Origin: Salinisphaera sp. G21_0
GTDB lineage: Bacteria > Pseudomonadota > Gammaproteobacteria > Pseudomonadales > Endozoicomonadaceae
Direction: 5' to 3'
Assembly (NCBI RefSeq): GCF_017744115.1
Contig: NZ_JAGHQW010000009.1
Location: 1 to 64,000, forward strand
DNA length: 64,000 nucleotides
Positions 1 to 10,165 of this stretch are shown piece after piece. Position 1 is the stretch's first letter. Each line of letters opens with the position of its first letter. Under the pieces are notes generated by a model. That model ran no database searches. It was not told the DNA's origin and saw only the letters and a program-made list of their open reading frames with translations. The position numbers and the translations under genes were made by a program.

Positions 1-165
1 CTGAAGACAGAACTCATTCATCATGAGGACTTTCAGACGCGGGAAGAGGCGCATCAGGCAATTTTTGAGTATATCGAAGTGTTTTATAACCGTCAGAGAA
101 AGCATTCGACTAATAGCTACCTGGCACCGTTCGTGTATGAGCAAAAACTTGCCAAGGCAGCGTAA
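1..165 (+). CDS. IS3-family transposase (OrfB), C-terminal end, cut by window edge
   Basis: The reading frame is open from base 1 and ends in TAA at 163-165, giving 54 residues. The segment FYNRQRKHSTNSYLAP is the typical C-terminal part of the rve/DDE integrase domain of IS3-family OrfB proteins, where a Tyr-Asn-x-x-R-x-H-x-x-L/N-x-Y motif precedes the end. The catalytic residues lie outside the window. The transposase would cut and rejoin the ends of its own element. Whether the copy is intact cannot be judged from this end. The element's right terminus should lie just after the stop, around 165-190. Confidence 0.85.
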   Translation: MKTELIHHEDFQTREEAHQAIFEYIEVFYNRQRKHSTNSYLAPFVYEQKLAKAA

Positions 166-189
166 AAAAGTGTCCGGAAAATCCTTGCC

Positions 190-494
190 ATATCATCAGA
201 GCCTGGTCCTCCTCCGACAGACAATATATCTACATGTTCAACCTCAAACCAAGAATCGAGCACATCACAAGATATATTGGTTGCACCATGATAGTTTTCC
301 ATGACGTGAACAACAAAATACCTTAGCAAATAAAGCTTTCTCTCTTCCTCACAGTCGTAACTTATCTCATTACCATCAAAGAATTGGTTCTGAAAACAGC
401 CTAAACAATTTTCGCTTCTGGGCGTCTTTCTTTCACAATTGCCAAATGCCTATAGATTTAACTCATGGTAATAATCTGAAATCAAGTCATCCAT
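190..494 (-). pseudogene. Interrupted gene with a possible SAM-methyltransferase motif I (LSVGGGPGSDD)
   Basis: On the minus strand an ATG at 494-492 opens a frame that meets an amber codon at 452-450. The same frame then continues without a stop to the IS3 end near 190. The translation reads naturally across the stop and includes ENCLGCFQNQFFDGN, CEEERKLYLLRYFVVHV and DILSVGGGPGSDD. The last resembles the glycine-rich motif I of class I SAM-dependent methyltransferases. The 3' half appears to have been displaced by the IS3 element, and the rest may lie to the left of the window. It carries two lesions, a nonsense codon and a truncation, so it is almost certainly non-functional. I do not recognise the exact family. 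Confidence 0.5.
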
Positions 495-700
495 TTAATA
501 AATTCTTCAAAGATAAATTTAAAATAAGCAAGAAAGTAAAACAGGTGTCAGTTCTTTATATTTGACACTTTGTCAACCACTGTTGTCTTTGACCAATAAG
601 TCAAAATCATACTACCATGGATTATACCATTGTCTTTTATTGACGCCGGGGAGCATGGGACCAGATAGCTCAGAGGGATGATGGTCTAGTTGGGAACTGA

Positions 701-889
701 GTGCGACAGGGTAGTTTCATCCGATGTGTTCGGATGTGCATGATATAAAAATACCAGGCATGAGTGAATCCTGTTTTCTACGTATGGACCAGCCACTACT
801 CCCTGAGCGAACCGCATCCAGCCCCCGACTCCATAAGTTGCTGCCCTGTGTTTCGAGCTGCGGGGGTGGAGAGCGTGAACCTAAAAATA
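701..889 (+). mobile_element. Probable 5' fragment of a group II intron (domain I)
   Basis: The stretch begins GTGCGAC, the usual 5' boundary of bacterial group II introns. It continues with a perfect 7-bp hairpin (718-724 with 730-736), then GAGTGAATCCTGTT, which resembles the conserved AGTGAAAGTCCTG-type segment of domain I. CGAACCG and a C-rich/G-rich stem near 815-875 follow. There is no intron-encoded protein and no domain V, because the helicase gene end lies immediately downstream. It is therefore a truncated relic. The assignment rests on remembered consensus features and no alignment was possible. Confidence 0.5.
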
Positions 890-3800
890 TTAAGCCTGCT
901 TCAAAGGCTCAAAGAGTACACTGAGGTCTTCTGCGGTGATTGATGGTTTTTGTCGGCCGCTACCCTCACTCAGAATCGCATCGGCAATGGCTTTTTTCTT
1001 CTCTTTCAGCGCCTGGATTTTTTCCTCAACGGTGCCTTCGGTGATCAGTTTGTAGACAAATACCGGTTTGTCCTGCCCGATGCGGTGTGCACGATCACTG
1101 GCTTGATCTTCTGCCGCCGGGTTCCACCAGGGATCGTAGTGGATCACGGTATCTGCCGCGGTGAGGTTCAGGCCGGTGCCGCCAGCTTTAAGACTGATCA
1201 GGAAGACCGGGATATCACCGTGCTGGAAAGCCTCAATGGGTTGTTTCCGGTCACGGGTCTGGCCGGTCAGTTTTACCCAGGGAATACTGGCATTGTGCAG
1301 ACGGTTTTCAATCAGGGACAGCATACTGGTGAACTGCGAGAAGATGAGTATCTTTCGACCTTCTTCTACCATGGGTTGTACCAGGTCCATCAGAAGATCA
1401 AGCTTGGCTGACTCCCGGATATTGGATGCCTGCTCCAGCTTGACCAGTGTCGGATCGCAGCATGCCTGCCGCATTTTGAGCAAAGCATCCAGAATAACAA
1501 TCTGGGAGCGGGCAAGACCTTTCTTTTCAATCTCTTTTTGAACCCTGGCTTCCATACTGGCGCGGATGGTTTCGTACAGATCCCTTTGTTTGCCCTCAAG
1601 CGAGGTAGTGCGCAGAATTTCGGTTTTGGCGGGCAGCTCTCTGGCCACCAGGTCTTTACTGCGGCGCAACATAAATGGTGCAATGCGCTTTTGCAGTTTT
1701 TGGGTTTGTTGCTGGTTTCCCTGTTTTTCGATAGGGGTTCGATAAAAACGGGTAAACTGGTCCCTGGCACCGAGAAAGCCGGGCATCAAAAAATCGAACA
1801 GCGACCAGAGTTCACCCAGATGATTTTCCATTGGCGTACCGGTCAGGCAAAGTTTATGCACTGCGTTAAGGCAGCGCACTGCTCTGGCACTTTTTGCATT
1901 GGGGTTTTTTACCGCCTGGGATTCATCCAGGGCTAACAGGTGAAACCGGGTTTTTGCCAGTTGCTCAAAATCCCGCTGGATGACGCCGTAACTGGTAATC
2001 ACCAGGTCTGCTTTTTGGATTTCCTCGCTGTCGCGTTTGGAGCCATGATGGATATGTACGGTTAAATCGGGTGTAAACCGGCTGGCTTCATGTTGCCAGT
2101 TATGGAGGAGGCTGGTGGGACAGACCACCAGACAGGGCGGGAGCTGGTCTCCAAGGCGTTGTTTTTCCAGCTGGATATGGGCGAGGGTCTGCAGGGTTTT
2201 GCCCAGCCCCATGTCATCAGCCAATATACCGTTCAATCCAAACTCTCTCAGGAACTGCAGCCAGGAAAGGCCATGCTGCTGATAACTGCGCAGGTTTGCC
2301 TGCAGATTTTTTGCCGCTTTAACTGACTTAAGTCGTTTAAAAGTTTTCAGCTTTTTGCTTAATGCCAGTAGCTTTTCACCACCTGCCCAAGGCAAACCAA
2401 GCTGTTCATACAGCTCCTGCCAGATTTCGGCGTGGTAGTTCTGCAGTTGGTATTCGTTTAATGGACGATCGCCAAAGAGTTCTAACAGTGTTCCGGCAAT
2501 TACCCTTAACCGTTCAGCAGGCAGTTGAATAAACTTGCCACCGGGCAGGGCAATCGGAATCCGGGTGTCTTCCGGCATGTTCTTTAGTTCATCCAGTGTG
2601 GGCAGCTGATGAATCTGCCGGGCAAGCAAAGGCAGCAGGTCAATGGATGTGCCATCAATGGTGATGCCAAGACGCAGGTCAAACCAGTTGTTTTCGGACT
2701 CGTCCAGTTCTGCATACCAGTCATCATCGGAGATGGCTTCAAACTGGTAGGGGAAGTTGTCGTCAATCTCAATGATCCAGTCCTGCGCCTCCAACTCTGG
2801 CAGGACATTGGTCATGAAATGCAGCCAGTACCGGCGATGGTCTTCTCCGGGGAGTGCCATTATCAGGTCATAGGGCTTGAGTGCCGGGTATTGTCGGATA
2901 ATATCACTGTGGCGCTGAAGTGCCGGTTCCATCCACGTTTGAAGCTGTTGCAGCAGTCGGTTTTCTTCCGATTTTTGACGGGGAATAACCTGGTGGTTAT
3001 TGTTTTCTGCTGGAATGGTGTCTCCGGGACTTCCAAAAGGGATGCGATTATTGTTGTAGGCAAAGAAGAGTTTTGCCCGCGCCAACAGCTGATCCGTTTT
3101 CGAGCCTACCATAGGCAGGGTGTCTAACTGTAAAACGGGCTGTGGGGCAACGGTGATGGCGGTGATTTTTCTGGGGAGTTGTACACTTTTGCGCTCTTTG
3201 GTTTTCTCTCTCCCTTTAAAGAGCGATTTCAGGACTTTACTGGTCTCTTCAACGCCGGTTTCATCCAGAGGCGGAGCTTCCATAATGGCACCGAGTAAAC
3301 GTACATCCGGTAAATGGGTTAATTCACCGCACTCGACCTGATCATGCAGTGTTTTCAAATAACAGGGAGGCGCGGTTGGCAGTAACTGCAACGGGTAGCC
3401 TGAACTGGCATCAAATAAAACAGGTCGCTGAAGCCCCTGGTCATCAAGTTGCCAGCGAATTTCCCCCTTCAGTTGTGGACCCTGAGCAACAGGCAGAAGT
3501 CTTTCTCCTGCCAGACAACGACCGGTACCCAGTATTTTATCAAGGAGCTCACGACCCTCTGATCCTTTAAGGCTGATCTGGGCATCATACAGGTCGATTC
3601 TAGCCTGTATATACGCCAGTTTGAAAATATGTTTGTCACCATCATTCATGCTGGCAGGCCAGTTGTTATGGTGCAGACAGTTGTAGGCGCTGGTATAGAT
3701 CTTAGGCTTGCCAAAGCCTCCCTTTTTTAACCAACGGGATAAGTAGGGTTGAACAAAGATCCCTCCACTGTATGGGGTTTCATCGAGAATATAAACAACG

Positions 3801-4297
3801 CAGTTATTACTTTTTCCTGAATGGGTACCTGTTGATGCGGATAATTGACCGGAAACTTGCCGAGCCATTGCCTGCAGGTGATGTAGCCAGCTTGATCTGC
3901 GTTTTGTCAGGACTGACAGCTCATCTGTTTTTTGATCAGCTTCAGTTGGAACTGTTGAGGTATGATTTTCAATGCTACCGATTAATCGGTTAAGCCGGGG
4001 TGCACCATACTGCATTTCTCCCGCCAATAACAACGCAAGGGAATGTTTGCAATCGATACCAACAGGGCATGAACAAACGCCTGCAATGGGGTCTTCATCC
4101 GGGTCATCATATTCTGCCCCCAAGAAGACCTCAACGTCATAGTGGTGACCTTTACTCCCCATAACGGCACCCGACAATTTGTGTTCTTCTTCATCCAAGT
4201 CAACATAGAGCACATGATTATTTGCAAAGTAGTGTTGACCCTTTTTCAGCGTATTGGCGGTATAGAGTGCGTTCAGGTTAATGTTGAGCTTGGTCAT
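890..4297 (-). CDS. SWIM zinc-finger SNF2/Rad54-family DNA helicase (1135 aa)
   Basis: This is a large superfamily 2 ATPase expected to translocate on double-stranded DNA and remodel protein-DNA complexes, as SNF2/HepA-type proteins do. An N-terminal SWIM-type zinc finger (CSCPVGIDCKH, about residues 74-84) probably binds DNA or protein. The helicase core begins about residue 690 with Walker A ADDMGLGKT. Its motif II reads LALDESQ, a variant of the more usual DEAQ, and it has LTGTPMEN. The C-terminal half has FSQFTSML and DRAHRIGQ (motif VI). I chose the ATG at 4297; an in-frame TTG at 4312 would add five residues. Neither start has a clear Shine-Dalgarno. It is transcribed divergently from recD2 across a 240-bp gap, so a role in DNA repair or recombination is plausible. 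Confidence 0.88.
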   Translation of the reverse strand: MTKLNINLNALYTANTLKKGQHYFANNHVLYVDLDEEEHKLSGAVMGSKGHHYDVEVFLGAEYDDPDEDPIAGVCSCPVGIDCKHSLALLLAGEMQYGAPRLNRLIGSIENHTSTVPTEADQKTDELSVLTKRRSSWLHHLQAMARQVSGQLSASTGTHSGKSNNCVVYILDETPYSGGIFVQPYLSRWLKKGGFGKPKIYTSAYNCLHHNNWPASMNDGDKHIFKLAYIQARIDLYDAQISLKGSEGRELLDKILGTGRCLAGERLLPVAQGPQLKGEIRWQLDDQGLQRPVLFDASSGYPLQLLPTAPPCYLKTLHDQVECGELTHLPDVRLLGAIMEAPPLDETGVEETSKVLKSLFKGREKTKERKSVQLPRKITAITVAPQPVLQLDTLPMVGSKTDQLLARAKLFFAYNNNRIPFGSPGDTIPAENNNHQVIPRQKSEENRLLQQLQTWMEPALQRHSDIIRQYPALKPYDLIMALPGEDHRRYWLHFMTNVLPELEAQDWIIEIDDNFPYQFEAISDDDWYAELDESENNWFDLRLGITIDGTSIDLLPLLARQIHQLPTLDELKNMPEDTRIPIALPGGKFIQLPAERLRVIAGTLLELFGDRPLNEYQLQNYHAEIWQELYEQLGLPWAGGEKLLALSKKLKTFKRLKSVKAAKNLQANLRSYQQHGLSWLQFLREFGLNGILADDMGLGKTLQTLAHIQLEKQRLGDQLPPCLVVCPTSLLHNWQHEASRFTPDLTVHIHHGSKRDSEEIQKADLVITSYGVIQRDFEQLAKTRFHLLALDESQAVKNPNAKSARAVRCLNAVHKLCLTGTPMENHLGELWSLFDFLMPGFLGARDQFTRFYRTPIEKQGNQQQTQKLQKRIAPFMLRRSKDLVARELPAKTEILRTTSLEGKQRDLYETIRASMEARVQKEIEKKGLARSQIVILDALLKMRQACCDPTLVKLEQASNIRESAKLDLLMDLVQPMVEEGRKILIFSQFTSMLSLIENRLHNASIPWVKLTGQTRDRKQPIEAFQHGDIPVFLISLKAGGTGLNLTAADTVIHYDPWWNPAAEDQASDRAHRIGQDKPVFVYKLITEGTVEEKIQALKEKKKAIADAILSEGSGRQKPSITAEDLSVLFEPLKQA

Positions 4298-4540
4298 GGG
4301 GAGAGAAGCCAAAAATAAATGTATTCATGTTGGTGTTGATTATGGTGGATTTTTTTGATCGAAAACATCAGTTTTTGACTTCGAAATAAGTTTTGAAATG
4401 TTGGTTCAAAAATGAGAGTTGGATTTTATCCTGAAGGGCTGGATGCACTAAAAATAGAGTCGTTTATCTTGTGAACGCTTGATATTATCCTTAAGCGATT
4501 CGATTTTTTAATACCGCCTTAAATTGTAGACAACAGATCA

Positions 4541-6742
4541 ATGACATTCGCTTCGCAACACCGTCAGCCCTACACCGACCATCAGCCACTGGTTCATCTT
4601 CAGGGATCGGTGGAGCGGGTTACCTTCCACAGCGAAGCCAGCGGGTTCTTTGTGATTCGGGTCAAGTGCAGGGGGCAGCGTGAGCTGGTGACCATGACCG
4701 GCAACACGCCCTCGGTGACACCCGGTGAGTTTGTGGATGCCACCGGCATCTGGTTTAACGACCATAAGCACGGGGTGCAGTTCAAGGTTAAGCAGATCAA
4801 AACCGTCACACCCAATACCCTGGAAGGGATCGAGAAATACCTGGGGTCCGGCATGGTGAAGGGCATCGGCCCCCATTTTGCCAGGCGGTTGGTCAAAGCT
4901 TTTGGTGAACAGGTGTTCGATATTATTGAGGAGAATCCGGAACGGCTGATGGCGCTGGAGGGCATCGGTAAAAAACGGCGGGAGAAGATCACCTCGGCCT
5001 GGTCGGAGCAGAAAGTGATCCGGGAGATTATGGTGTTCCTGCAATCCCACGGTGTTGGCACAGCCCGGGCGGTGCGTATTTATAAAACCTACGGCGACGA
5101 GTCCGTGGCGAAAGTGCAGGAGAACCCGTACCGGCTGGCGCTGGATATTCACGGCATCGGCTTTAAAACGGCGGACAACCTGGCCATGCAGCTGGGGATC
5201 GACCGGGTGTCGTTAATACGCGCCCAGGCCGGGGTGCGCCATGTGTTGCAGGAGTGTTCCGGAGAAGGTCATTGTGCCCGACCGTTTGAGGCTCTGGTTA
5301 ACGACGCGGTCACGCTGCTGGAAATACCGGAAGACACCATTAAGGAAGCGATTCAGTGCGAGATTAATGAAGAGCGGCTGACACCGGAGACCATTGGTGA
5401 GGTACCTTGCCTGTTTCTGACGCCGCTCTACCGTGCCGAGCAGGGGGTTGCCAACCATGTGAACCGCCTGCTTCAGGGACGTTCCGGCTGGTCTGGCATT
5501 GCCATGGACAAAGCCATTCCCTGGGTGGAGGAGAAAAACAACATTCAGCTGTCCGACTCCCAGAAAGGAGCAATTGACCTGGCGGTGCAGAATAAGTTCT
5601 GCATCATTACCGGTGGTCCGGGCGTGGGTAAGACGACAGTGGTGAACAGCATCCTGAAGATCATCCAGGCCAAGCGGGTTGAGGTGACGCTGTGTGCGCC
5701 AACGGGGCGTGCCGCCAAGCGTTTGTCTGAATCGACAGGGCAGGAAGCCACCACCATTCACCGGTTGCTGGATTTTGATCCGTCCGCCTTCGACTTCAAA
5801 CGCAATGCTGAGAATCCCCTGGAAACGGATCTGCTGGTGGTGGATGAGTGCTCCATGGTGGATGTGGTGCTGATGAATCAGCTGTTGCGCGCAGTGCCTG
5901 ACTCGGCTGCGGTATTGCTGGTGGGCGATGTGGATCAGTTGCCATCGGTGGGGCCGGGGTCGGTACTGAGAGATTTGATTGAGTCCGGCAAGGTGCCGGT
6001 GGCGCGATTGACGGAAATCTTCCGGCAGGCGGCCACCTCACAGATCATTACCGGCTCTCATGCCATCAACCGTGGCCAGGTGCCCAGGGTGACGAAAAAA
6101 GGGGAGGAGACGGACTTCTTCTATCTGACCGGCGAAGAGCCTGAAGAGTTGTTTGCCAAGTTGATGTCGGTGGTTACACGGCGGCTGCCTGAGACGTTTG
6201 GCTTTGATCCGGTCAACGATATCCAGGTGCTGGCTCCAATGAACCGGGGCGGACTGGGTGCCCGCAGTTTGAATGTGGCCTTGCAGGAAGCCCTGAACCC
6301 GGATGCCCACCCCCGGGTTACCCGGTATGGCTGGACCTATGCGCCGGGGGATAAGGTGATTCAGACGGTCAATAACTACGACAAGGAGGTGTTCAACGGC
6401 GATATTGGCCGGGTCAAAGCGATTGATATTGAGGAGGGCGAGTTGATGATTGAGTTCGACGGTCGGGAGGTACTTTACCCGGTCAATGAGCTGGACGAAG
6501 TGTCGCTGGCCTATGCCACCACCATCCATAAAAGCCAGGGCTCCGAATACCCCTGTGTGGTGATCCCCATGGCCATGCAGCACTTCACCCTGCTGGAACG
6601 TAACCTGCTCTACACCGGTGTGACCCGGGGCAAAAAGATGGTGGTGCTGGTGGGGCAACCCAAGGCGGTGGGTATGGCGGCCCGAAACCGAAAGTCGAAC
6701 CGCCGGTTGACTAACCTGCAGGCGAGGTTGGGAGCCAATTAA
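4541..6742 (+). CDS. recD2: RecD2-type ATP-dependent DNA helicase (733 aa)
   Basis: This is a superfamily 1B 5'-3' helicase of the RecD2 class, which acts without RecBC in DNA repair and replication-fork maintenance. The N-terminal region has helix-hairpin-helix segments ([30 protein letters not shown]). The motor domain has Walker [10 protein letters not shown] at about residue 358, Walker [23 protein letters not shown] and the C-terminal motif [14 protein letters not shown]. The length of about 730 residues and the N-terminal OB/HhH extension separate it from RecBCD RecD. The ATG at 4541 fits the family start; no strong ribosome-binding site is visible. The gene converges on the 684-aa gene, sharing the tetranucleotide TTAA at 6739-6742, which holds both stop codons. 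Confidence 0.92.
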   Translation: MTFASQHRQPYTDHQPLVHLQGSVERVTFHSEASGFFVIRVKCRGQRELVTMTGNTPSVTPGEFVDATGIWFNDHKHGVQFKVKQIKTVTPNTLEGIEKYLGSGMVKGIGPHFARRLVKAFGEQVFDIIEENPERLMALEGIGKKRREKITSAWSEQKVIREIMVFLQSHGVGTARAVRIYKTYGDESVAKVQENPYRLALDIHGIGFKTADNLAMQLGIDRVSLIRAQAGVRHVLQECSGEGHCARPFEALVNDAVTLLEIPEDTIKEAIQCEINEERLTPETIGEVPCLFLTPLYRAEQGVANHVNRLLQGRSGWSGIAMDKAIPWVEEKNNIQLSDSQKGAIDLAVQNKFCIITGGPGVGKTTVVNSILKIIQAKRVEVTLCAPTGRAAKRLSESTGQEATTIHRLLDFDPSAFDFKRNAENPLETDLLVVDECSMVDVVLMNQLLRAVPDSAAVLLVGDVDQLPSVGPGSVLRDLIESGKVPVARLTEIFRQAATSQIITGSHAINRGQVPRVTKKGEETDFFYLTGEEPEELFAKLMSVVTRRLPETFGFDPVNDIQVLAPMNRGGLGARSLNVALQEALNPDAHPRVTRYGWTYAPGDKVIQTVNNYDKEVFNGDIGRVKAIDIEEGELMIEFDGREVLYPVNELDEVSLAYATTIHKSQGSEYPCVVIPMAMQHFTLLERNLLYTGVTRGKKMVVLVGQPKAVGMAARNRKSNRRLTNLQARLGAN

Positions 6743-8796
6743 AGCGACTTTTTGACGATACTCTCCAGAAGTTTGATTTGACTGGCAGGCATATCCTGTT
6801 CCAGTAACCAGCTGACAACGGCAAAATCCCGTGCCTGTTTTTGTCTCTGCTTACTTTCGCAGGCATTAGCCCAAAGACACATGCGCTGCATACGTTCACG
6901 CCAGACTCCTTTTTTGGGTTCAAGTACCTGGTCACAGACATCGCTGATCATCTTCTTCACGGTACCACCTGTGATGGTGAATGCATCCGAGATCAGCCAG
7001 CTGTCAGCAAAAGCAGAATTTGTCCAACTGACAGAGCGTTTTTGGACACTGGCAATCTCTTGATCGGATGGTGGCGTGTTGAAACTCAACAGTTCGGGGC
7101 TAAGGGTCTCAAATTGTGCCGACGCCGGATTCCAGTTATCGAGACCAAGCAGCTCCATGCCTTCCAGCATATCTGCACTGAGGCAGGTTTTACTGCTGAG
7201 ATTCAAGGCCATAAATGGCGGGATAAGTTTCCGAATCAGTTCACTGGTTACTTTCTCAAAGGGAACGCCGTGTTGTTTTGTACTGGTAATGATGTGCTGG
7301 AGTTTTTTGCGGGTTTCTGGCGGCGACACGGAAATGTCGACAATCCCGACGGCTTCTTTAAGTACAAAATTTACCAGGCGGAATGCGCGAGGATGGTTGA
7401 TATCATTGACTATGATCATCACTCCCTGGGCACCACTGCCATCCACGGAGGTCATCCATGCCTGTATCTCGCCATCGGTGGATACTTTTTTCCCGGAAGG
7501 GCAGACACCCAACTTACGGACATTTTTGATGAGTTTGTCAATGTGAGTCTGAACTGCTTTAGGCAGCCAGTTTCGAATACGGATCATTCGTTCCAATGTT
7601 AAGGGCGTGATCGCTTTTGGGTGGTTGGCCAGCAGATCTGCTATAGCGACAGCGCTCTTTTCCTGTTCATCCAGCACCAGTAAACTCAGGAAATCACCAT
7701 ATCGTGGGTTATCCAAAGAAAGTATCTGCTGGCCAATTAAGCTAATGCCTTCCGGTGGCATAAAGCCCATTTGATCCTGCCAGACGGAGGCAAATGTGAA
7801 TTCATCGGGAATTTCTTCCAGCATGGCCTGACAGATCTTATTCAGGTCCTCCAGAGAAAAGTCACTTTTCGAGTCTTGCGAATCATGAGTCTCCGTTTGC
7901 CAATGATGGATGAACTCCATAAATGATTCTGACAGGTATTGCCGATGACCAGCCAGAACACCCAACAGGGGTGTCATTGCAACGCTGTCCAGTTCATCGT
8001 GCTCATAAGATAACATGATATTTTGTTCAACTTCCTGCCAGAAGTGAGTAGCCTGATGACTACCCTGACGAATCTGGATAAAGAGACTGTGCAGAGCAAA
8101 CGAAAGGAGCGCGGCAACCGCATCAGACTCGTCTTCGTCAATGCCTTCAATACAGACGGCAAACAGGAACTGTGACAATGACTGGAGATCATAAAGGCGA
8201 TGCCAGCTCTGAGGTGGTTCCGGTTGCTTACGGATGGTCGCGAGGTTGGTGACCGCATCTTCAATCAGTGCTTCTATCCAGTCATCTTGAGTACTGGTTT
8301 TATCGGGTGTTGCGCTTTCCAGAATGGTTACTGTTGGGCCTGAAGCATCGTGGTGGTTATAAATTTTCAGGTAGTCCTTTTTAATACTCTGAAGGTAGTT
8401 AATAATGGCTTCGGCATGCTTGAGCTTTTTCTTCTGGGCTGAACCATCAATCAAGCGCTGCAGGCACTGCCAGCAAGCGATAATCTCGGGGACTATCGTT
8501 TTTGCTTGCGTATCGGAACAGATCATCTTACGAGGGAATAGCTTGGTCATCACCTCGCGGGTTGATTTGAGATCTATGGACTCAAGTCCTTTACCCAGGT
8601 AGTTCATGTTCAGCTCCATAAACAAGCTGAACATCATGCCGCCAGATTTTTGATTGGCTTTTGAGAGTTTCTGATATTCAGGCGATTCATAAAAGATATC
8701 CAGAAACTGCTCAACCCAGTCCTGTAGTTGATCATTGCACTTATCAGGATCGCTCAGATAGGCGTTCTTGTTGAGCTTAAAAGGTTTTAATGACAT
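6739..8796 (-). CDS. Hypothetical protein, 685 codons, no recognised domain
   Basis: I do not recognise this protein. It is long, soluble-looking and helix-rich, with no signal peptide, no obvious transmembrane segment and no nucleotide-binding motif. The ORF is intact and codes for 685 residues starting [11 protein letters not shown]. The C-terminal third contains a stretch with alternating hydrophobic residues ([18 protein letters not shown]) that could be a beta-rich subdomain. It ends exactly on recD2 in convergent orientation with a 4-base overlap. It may be a lineage-specific cytoplasmic protein. Its length and normal composition argue for a real gene; its function is unknown. Confidence 0.75.
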   Translation of the reverse strand: MSLKPFKLNKNAYLSDPDKCNDQLQDWVEQFLDIFYESPEYQKLSKANQKSGGMMFSLFMELNMNYLGKGLESIDLKSTREVMTKLFPRKMICSDTQAKTIVPEIIACWQCLQRLIDGSAQKKKLKHAEAIINYLQSIKKDYLKIYNHHDASGPTVTILESATPDKTSTQDDWIEALIEDAVTNLATIRKQPEPPQSWHRLYDLQSLSQFLFAVCIEGIDEDESDAVAALLSFALHSLFIQIRQGSHQATHFWQEVEQNIMLSYEHDELDSVAMTPLLGVLAGHRQYLSESFMEFIHHWQTETHDSQDSKSDFSLEDLNKICQAMLEEIPDEFTFASVWQDQMGFMPPEGISLIGQQILSLDNPRYGDFLSLLVLDEQEKSAVAIADLLANHPKAITPLTLERMIRIRNWLPKAVQTHIDKLIKNVRKLGVCPSGKKVSTDGEIQAWMTSVDGSGAQGVMIIVNDINHPRAFRLVNFVLKEAVGIVDISVSPPETRKKLQHIITSTKQHGVPFEKVTSELIRKLIPPFMALNLSSKTCLSADMLEGMELLGLDNWNPASAQFETLSPELLSFNTPPSDQEIASVQKRSVSWTNSAFADSWLISDAFTITGGTVKKMISDVCDQVLEPKKGVWRERMQRMCLWANACESKQRQKQARDFAVVSWLLEQDMPASQIKLLESIVKKSL

Positions 8797-8898
8797 ACGA
8801 AATCTTAACCGGTGAACTGTGAATTGGCCGGATCATGCCAGATATACCATAGCGCATAAAGGGAATATGTTTTGGAGTACTATGGTAGTAATAAAATT

Positions 8899-9056
8899 AT
8901 TATCAAAAAATTCCGCCACTGGTTCCCGCCCCATCGCCATATCTTCAAGCCCTTACGATACCTGTCGTAAGGGTTTTGTCGTTTATAGACCCTGTAAACA
9001 AAGGGTTAAACGTATGATGCTGTGGTTTGTGGCCTTCCGTATTTAAAGCTGTTTCC
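8899..9056. repeat. Dispersed repeat, copy 1 (second copy at 46702-46860)
   Basis: About 158 bases match 46702-46860 in the same orientation, with the central part (GTAAGGGTTTTGTCGTTTAT onwards to GATGCTGTGGTTTG) nearly identical. It opens with a T-arm-like GGTTC...CCGCC...GCCA string that recalls the 3' end of a tRNA or tmRNA. A perfect 9-bp hairpin follows (8950-8958 with 8965-8973), then TTTTGTCGTTT, which is terminator-like on the plus strand. No plus-strand gene precedes this copy, so the terminator is orphaned here. The remainder of the 8797-9306 gap shows nothing else I can support. Confidence 0.75.
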
Positions 9057-9306
9057 TCCCGTTTTTCTGACTTTTCTCTCTCCTCTCTGAAAAGCTGTGG
9101 TTTTGACCCTTGCGAGAATTACAGCGTTTAACTTTTTGATTCTATTATGCTTTCGCTGTGGTTTACGGTGTTGTAATTTTGTAGGTTCGCGGCTATTCCG
9201 GCGGTAGGGGCTGTGAAACATGTGCGAACTATCTTTGCTTTCTGAATCTATATTCGCTGTTGGCATCATTACCTGTGCGCGATTTTCACTATTCTCGGTC
9301 AGCCTC

Positions 9307-9921
9307 CTAAATGCCTGTCGACTTATCATCCTCCTGGTCAGTAAATATTTCAAACTCTGCACATATGCTTAACGAAATTGAATGGGTGCGATTTACTGGA
9401 TCCAAAGGTGGCAGAAATGCTGCTGTATATGCTTTTATACATTGATCCGTGTGAGGGTTTTCTATTTTTTCCTGGATTCTGGTTTTAAAACCATTTTTTT
9501 TTTTATTCACCAATTGGTTGCCAGCGAAGACTGACAGGAATTTTGGATTACGTAATCCTGAATTATAAGGGCTCAATTGCGTATTGAGCAGAGCTGCAAG
9601 GAAATCATTATCGTTAATAAAGTCTGAATTATTTGATTTTTGATTAAATCCCGTTGTGAAAATGGTTTCCGGAGGCCTCGAATCGCCTCTATATACCATG
9701 CCAATATGGGATGGTGCTTTCAGAGTAGGAGTAAACCTGAAACGCTCATGCTGCCAGAATGGATTATGACTGAAGAACGCGTTTCGAGATTCTGACAGAT
9801 AGGTTTTTCCTGGATATGCAGCAACCTCCCGGGCAAGGGCTTCGACTGTTTTAGTTGTTGCAGTTTGCCAGTCTGCAGGGGAGCTGGGTGGTTTGGTGAT
9901 AATTGTTTCACTGATGTGCAT
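9307..9921 (-). CDS. Small protein with a pertussis-toxin-S1-like ADP-ribosyltransferase motif
   Basis: The 204-residue protein contains MVYRGDSRPPETIFTTGF at about residues 74-91. This closely resembles the catalytic N-terminal motif of the pertussis/cholera toxin A family (YRYDSRPPEDVFQNGF in pertussis S1), where the arginine of the YRxDSRPP motif binds NAD. A later segment FLSVFAG could stand for the STS strand and AEFEIF for the strand bearing the catalytic glutamate, but these are weak. If active it would transfer ADP-ribose from NAD to a host or competitor protein. No signal peptide is seen. The ATG at 9921 is chosen because AGAGGTG precedes it at good spacing; the longer TTG start at 9942 lacks this. 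An 11-A tract interrupts the gene, and the C-terminus looks short for the family, so it may be degraded. Confidence 0.5.
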   Translation of the reverse strand: MHISETIITKPPSSPADWQTATTKTVEALAREVAAYPGKTYLSESRNAFFSHNPFWQHERFRFTPTLKAPSHIGMVYRGDSRPPETIFTTGFNQKSNNSDFINDNDFLAALLNTQLSPYNSGLRNPKFLSVFAGNQLVNKKKNGFKTRIQEKIENPHTDQCIKAYTAAFLPPLDPVNRTHSISLSICAEFEIFTDQEDDKSTGI

Positions 9922-10165
9922 GGTTTCACCTCTATTGGTCAATGATTATTAGAAGAACTGGATTTCCAGATTGCTCTTTCATCAGACGGAGTGTAAGTCA
10001 GCATGGCTTGAAAAACTCCAGAGGTTAATTGCATGAGTCCCCCGAGTCTGCAAATATAGGCAAATTTAGCTTTTTACACAGTTCGATAGTACAACTATAA
10101 AAAAGTTCCATTAATTTTGTGGGGTTTGTGCAGAATCTCTCTGGTTATATTGGTAAATATTAATA

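Noticed and set aside
890-4312. TTG start at 4312 for the SNF2 helicase
   Set aside because: It adds only five residues and lacks a ribosome-binding site; the ATG at 4297 is preferred.
9006-9362. Minus-strand 118-codon frame after the ADP-ribosyltransferase-like gene
   Set aside because: It overlaps the dispersed repeat and the end of the preceding gene, has no ribosome-binding site, and its basic composition looks like translated non-coding DNA. A frameshifted tail of the upstream protein is possible but not supported.
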